Shown here piece after piece: positions 13,874 through 15,400 of a DNA stretch of 15,400 nucleotides; the stretch's first letter is position 1, and each line of letters begins with the position of its first letter. Source of the DNA: an uncultured Eubacterium sp. (lineage in GTDB: Bacteria > Bacillota > Clostridia > Oscillospirales > Acutalibacteraceae); the NCBI GenBank assembly GCA_902462495.1, contig CABQCC010000035.1, forward strand, positions 1 through 15,400. Direction: 5' to 3'. The notes beneath the pieces are model-generated. The model had not been told where the DNA came from. It made no database searches and worked only from the letters and a program-made list of their open reading frames with translations. Both the position numbers and the translations under genes were made by a program.

Positions 13874-14905
13874 ATGAACAACAACTACTATAATCCGCAA
13901 AACAACCAATACTATCATCAACAAAACGCACAATATGTTATGATGCAAAGGCAGATTGACCACGCAAAAAAGCAACAACGAAGCGAACTTGTAAAAGTCG
14001 GTTTTGTGCTTGGCGGTGCAATAATTTTTTACCTGTTTTTGCAAACCTTTTGGATAATGATTTTAAAAAGCCTCGGATTGATGAACCTCTACAACGAATC
14101 AACAATGTTCAAATACGCTTTCAACATTGTTGCCGTTGATTTGCTTGCATTGTTCCCTGCATTCGGAATTGCCGCATTGATACTGAGGCGAAACTTTACA
14201 GGCGAACTGTTCCCTGCAAAAAAAGTCGGAGCACTCAAAGGAGCCGCTTGGGTTTTCTTCGGAATGGGATGCACCATTTTGGCAAACTATTTTGTGTCAA
14301 TTATGATGGTGTTTGTAAAAAATGTTCTTGGCTATGAACTCACTCAAAACGACCTCGGCACATCCAACGACCCTTTGACTTGCATCATTATGATTGTTGC
14401 AACGGTGTTTGCACCCGCAATTTTTGAGGAATTTGCGTTTAGATGCTGTACCCTCGGTGCACTCAAAAAGTACGGCAAAGGCTTTGCTGTGTTTATGGTC
14501 AGCATCATATTTGGTTTGATTCACGGAAATGTAATTCAATTTGTATTTGCTTTTCTTGTCGGTCTTATTTTGGCATATATCACAGTTCAAACCGACAATG
14601 TAGTTCTTGCAATAATCATCCACGGATTGAACAACGGCAGATCGGCTGTCAACGATATTATCTCAACCGCTACAGATGAAAAAACAGCAAACACAGTTAC
14701 TGTAATAATTATGATTATCCTTGCTGTATTGGCTGTTGCTTCGTTAATTTATTTGCTGATTACAAGGTCGTTCAAATACGAAAAAAAGATAAAAAGCTTG
14801 TACGACAACAACTTCGGAACAAAGCTTGCTTGTATGATTCCGGGAATGATAATTCCGTTTGGAATACTCATAGCTTTCACAAAGCAATACATCACAAAGA
14901 TATGA
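13874..14905 (+). CDS. CPBP-family intramembrane glutamic endopeptidase
   Basis: This 343-residue membrane protein has about eight hydrophobic segments. The three CPBP (CAAX protease and bacteriocin-processing, Abi) motifs are complete: EEFAFR (E185-E186...R190), FGLIH (F213...H217) and HGLNN (H250...N254). Family members are membrane-embedded proteases acting in prenyl-protein processing in eukaryotes and in bacteriocin self-immunity or other protein processing in bacteria; the substrate here is unknown. The first 37 residues are an Asn/Gln/Tyr-rich polar tail that most members lack. The frame can start at TTG 13859, but ATG 13874 has GGAAGG 6-7 nt upstream and is preferred. The stop codon overlaps the tadA start (ATGA). 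No bacteriocin gene is nearby, so an immunity role is unsupported. Confidence 0.9.
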   Translation: MNNNYYNPQNNQYYHQQNAQYVMMQRQIDHAKKQQRSELVKVGFVLGGAIIFYLFLQTFWIMILKSLGLMNLYNESTMFKYAFNIVAVDLLALFPAFGIAALILRRNFTGELFPAKKVGALKGAAWVFFGMGCTILANYFVSIMMVFVKNVLGYELTQNDLGTSNDPLTCIIMIVATVFAPAIFEEFAFRCCTLGALKKYGKGFAVFMVSIIFGLIHGNVIQFVFAFLVGLILAYITVQTDNVVLAIIIHGLNNGRSAVNDIISTATDEKTANTVTVIIMIILAVLAVASLIYLLITRSFKYEKKIKSLYDNNFGTKLACMIPGMIIPFGILIAFTKQYITKI

Positions 14906-15354
14906 CGGACAACAAATTTATGCAGTCCGCACTCGAACTTGCAAGGCAAAGTGCTCTTGAGGGAGAAGTTCCCGTGGGTGCGGTGATTGTAAAAGACGGA
15001 GAAATAGTCGGCACAGGCAGAAACAGGCGAGAATACGGCAAAAATGCTCTTTATCACGCAGAGATAGAAGCTATTGACTCTGCCTGCAAAAAGCTCGGAG
15101 GATGGCGACTGTGGCAATGTGATATGTATGTCACTCTTGAACCGTGCCCGATGTGTTCGGGTGCAATTATCAATTCAAGAATAAAAACCGTGTACTACGG
15201 TGCAAGCGACAACAAGGCAGGCAGTTTTGGTTCTGTCGTGAATTTTAACGACTTGCCATACAACCACAAACCGCAAATTGTCGGCGGAGTTATGGCAGAC
15301 GAAGCACAAGCAATGCTGACAACATTTTTTAAAGAACTCAGAAGCAAATCATAA
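14902..15354 (+). CDS. tadA: tRNA adenosine(34) deaminase
   Basis: This 150-residue zinc enzyme converts adenosine to inosine at the wobble position of tRNA-Arg(ACG), letting it read several codons; it is normally essential. The deaminase site is complete: H52-A-E54 (zinc ligand and proton-shuttling Glu) and PCPMC with C82 and C85 as the other ligands. The N-terminal EGEVPVGAVIV block and length are typical. The ATG overlaps the CPBP stop codon and there is no clear Shine-Dalgarno sequence, so translation is probably coupled to the upstream gene. The frame extends upstream to 14830, but that region is within the CPBP gene and lies outside the family N-terminus. It ends the operon; the hairpin at 15353 begins inside its stop codon. 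Confidence 0.95.
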   Translation: MTDNKFMQSALELARQSALEGEVPVGAVIVKDGEIVGTGRNRREYGKNALYHAEIEAIDSACKKLGGWRLWQCDMYVTLEPCPMCSGAIINSRIKTVYYGASDNKAGSFGSVVNFNDLPYNHKPQIVGGVMADEAQAMLTTFFKELRSKS

Positions 15355-15375
15355 CCACCAGTTGAACTGGTGGTT
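15353..15375 (+). terminator. Hairpin at the end of the tadA operon (terminator-like)
   Basis: AACCACCAG (15353-15361) pairs perfectly with CTGGTGGTT (15367-15375) over 9 bp around a TTGAA loop. The stem starts in the last two bases of the tadA stop codon. Only TTT follows before GCAC, so the U-tract is weak. Together with the second hairpin at 15382-15396 it may be part of a dispersed palindromic element rather than a pure terminator. Confidence 0.6.
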
Positions 15376-15381
15376 TGCACA

Positions 15382-15396
15382 GGCCCTATAAGGGCC
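15382..15396 (+). repeat. Second tandem hairpin, possible REP-like element
   Basis: GGCCCT (15382-15387) and AGGGCC (15391-15396) form a 6-bp GC-only-but-one stem with an ATA loop, 6 nt after the first hairpin. There is no U-tract within the window. Paired small hairpins with high GC in an AT-rich genome resemble REP/BIME-like or IS200-type end structures, but the element is cut by the window edge and its copy number is unknown. Confidence 0.45.
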
Positions 15397-15400
15397 GCCT

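Noticed and set aside
13874..14905. CPBP protein as bacteriocin immunity factor
   Set aside because: There is no bacteriocin precursor, export gene or immunity partner nearby; the neighbours are galU and tadA.

Overview
The window looks like chromosomal DNA from a low-to-medium GC Gram-positive anaerobe, most likely a Clostridia member of the Ruminococcaceae/Oscillospiraceae type. I infer this from the gene content (a split CapA/CapB/CapC-type exopolysaccharide tyrosine-kinase module, a YlbJ-like membrane protein, a nuclease of a type I associate with gut Firmicutes), from purine-rich Shine-Dalgarno sites and from AT-rich intergenic regions with sigma-A-like promoters. No rRNA, tRNA, CRISPR array, phage gene or transposase was found. 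The genus cannot be fixed from sequence alone.

Left half (397-7117, all minus strand): a carbohydrate-handling block. In transcription order it holds a 900-residue GH63/MGH1-like (alpha/alpha)6 glycoside hydrolase, a metallophosphoesterase with a C-terminal membrane anchor only 13 nt downstream, a GtrA-like four-helix membrane protein behind its own promoter, and a GPH-family sugar:cation symporter. A GtrA-to-GPH leader hairpin may set symporter expression, and a strong hairpin at 222-256 ends the block. The hydrolase has no signal peptide, so I infer that the sugar is imported by the symporter and cut in the cytoplasm. Positions 1-396 hold no convincing gene.

Centre (7118-9847, plus strand): a 183-nt divergent promoter region separates the hydrolase operon from a three-gene exopolysaccharide control operon. 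This encodes a Wzz/CapA-like membrane activator, a BY-family tyrosine kinase and a PHP-type phosphotyrosine phosphatase, and ends in a clear terminator. The kinase has a very unusual tail of about 80 residues with 25 tyrosines in a Gly/Ser-Tyr-Gly/Ser pattern. It is the most striking single feature of the window.

Right half (9848-15400, plus strand): a YlbJ-like membrane protein and a lipoprotein DNA/RNA nuclease, each with the same GGTGA-type ribosome site. A tight operon follows: a RING-like zinc-finger protein joined to a DUF2628 membrane domain, GalU (UDP-glucose synthesis, which can feed the polysaccharide pathway), a CPBP membrane protease with an Asn/Gln/Tyr-rich N-terminus, and the tRNA deaminase TadA. 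The window ends in two tandem hairpins that look like an operon terminator and/or a dispersed palindromic repeat.

Taken together, the genes concern the cell surface: making and tuning polysaccharide (kinase module, GalU), using glycans (hydrolase block) and processing DNA or proteins at the envelope (nuclease, CPBP protease).
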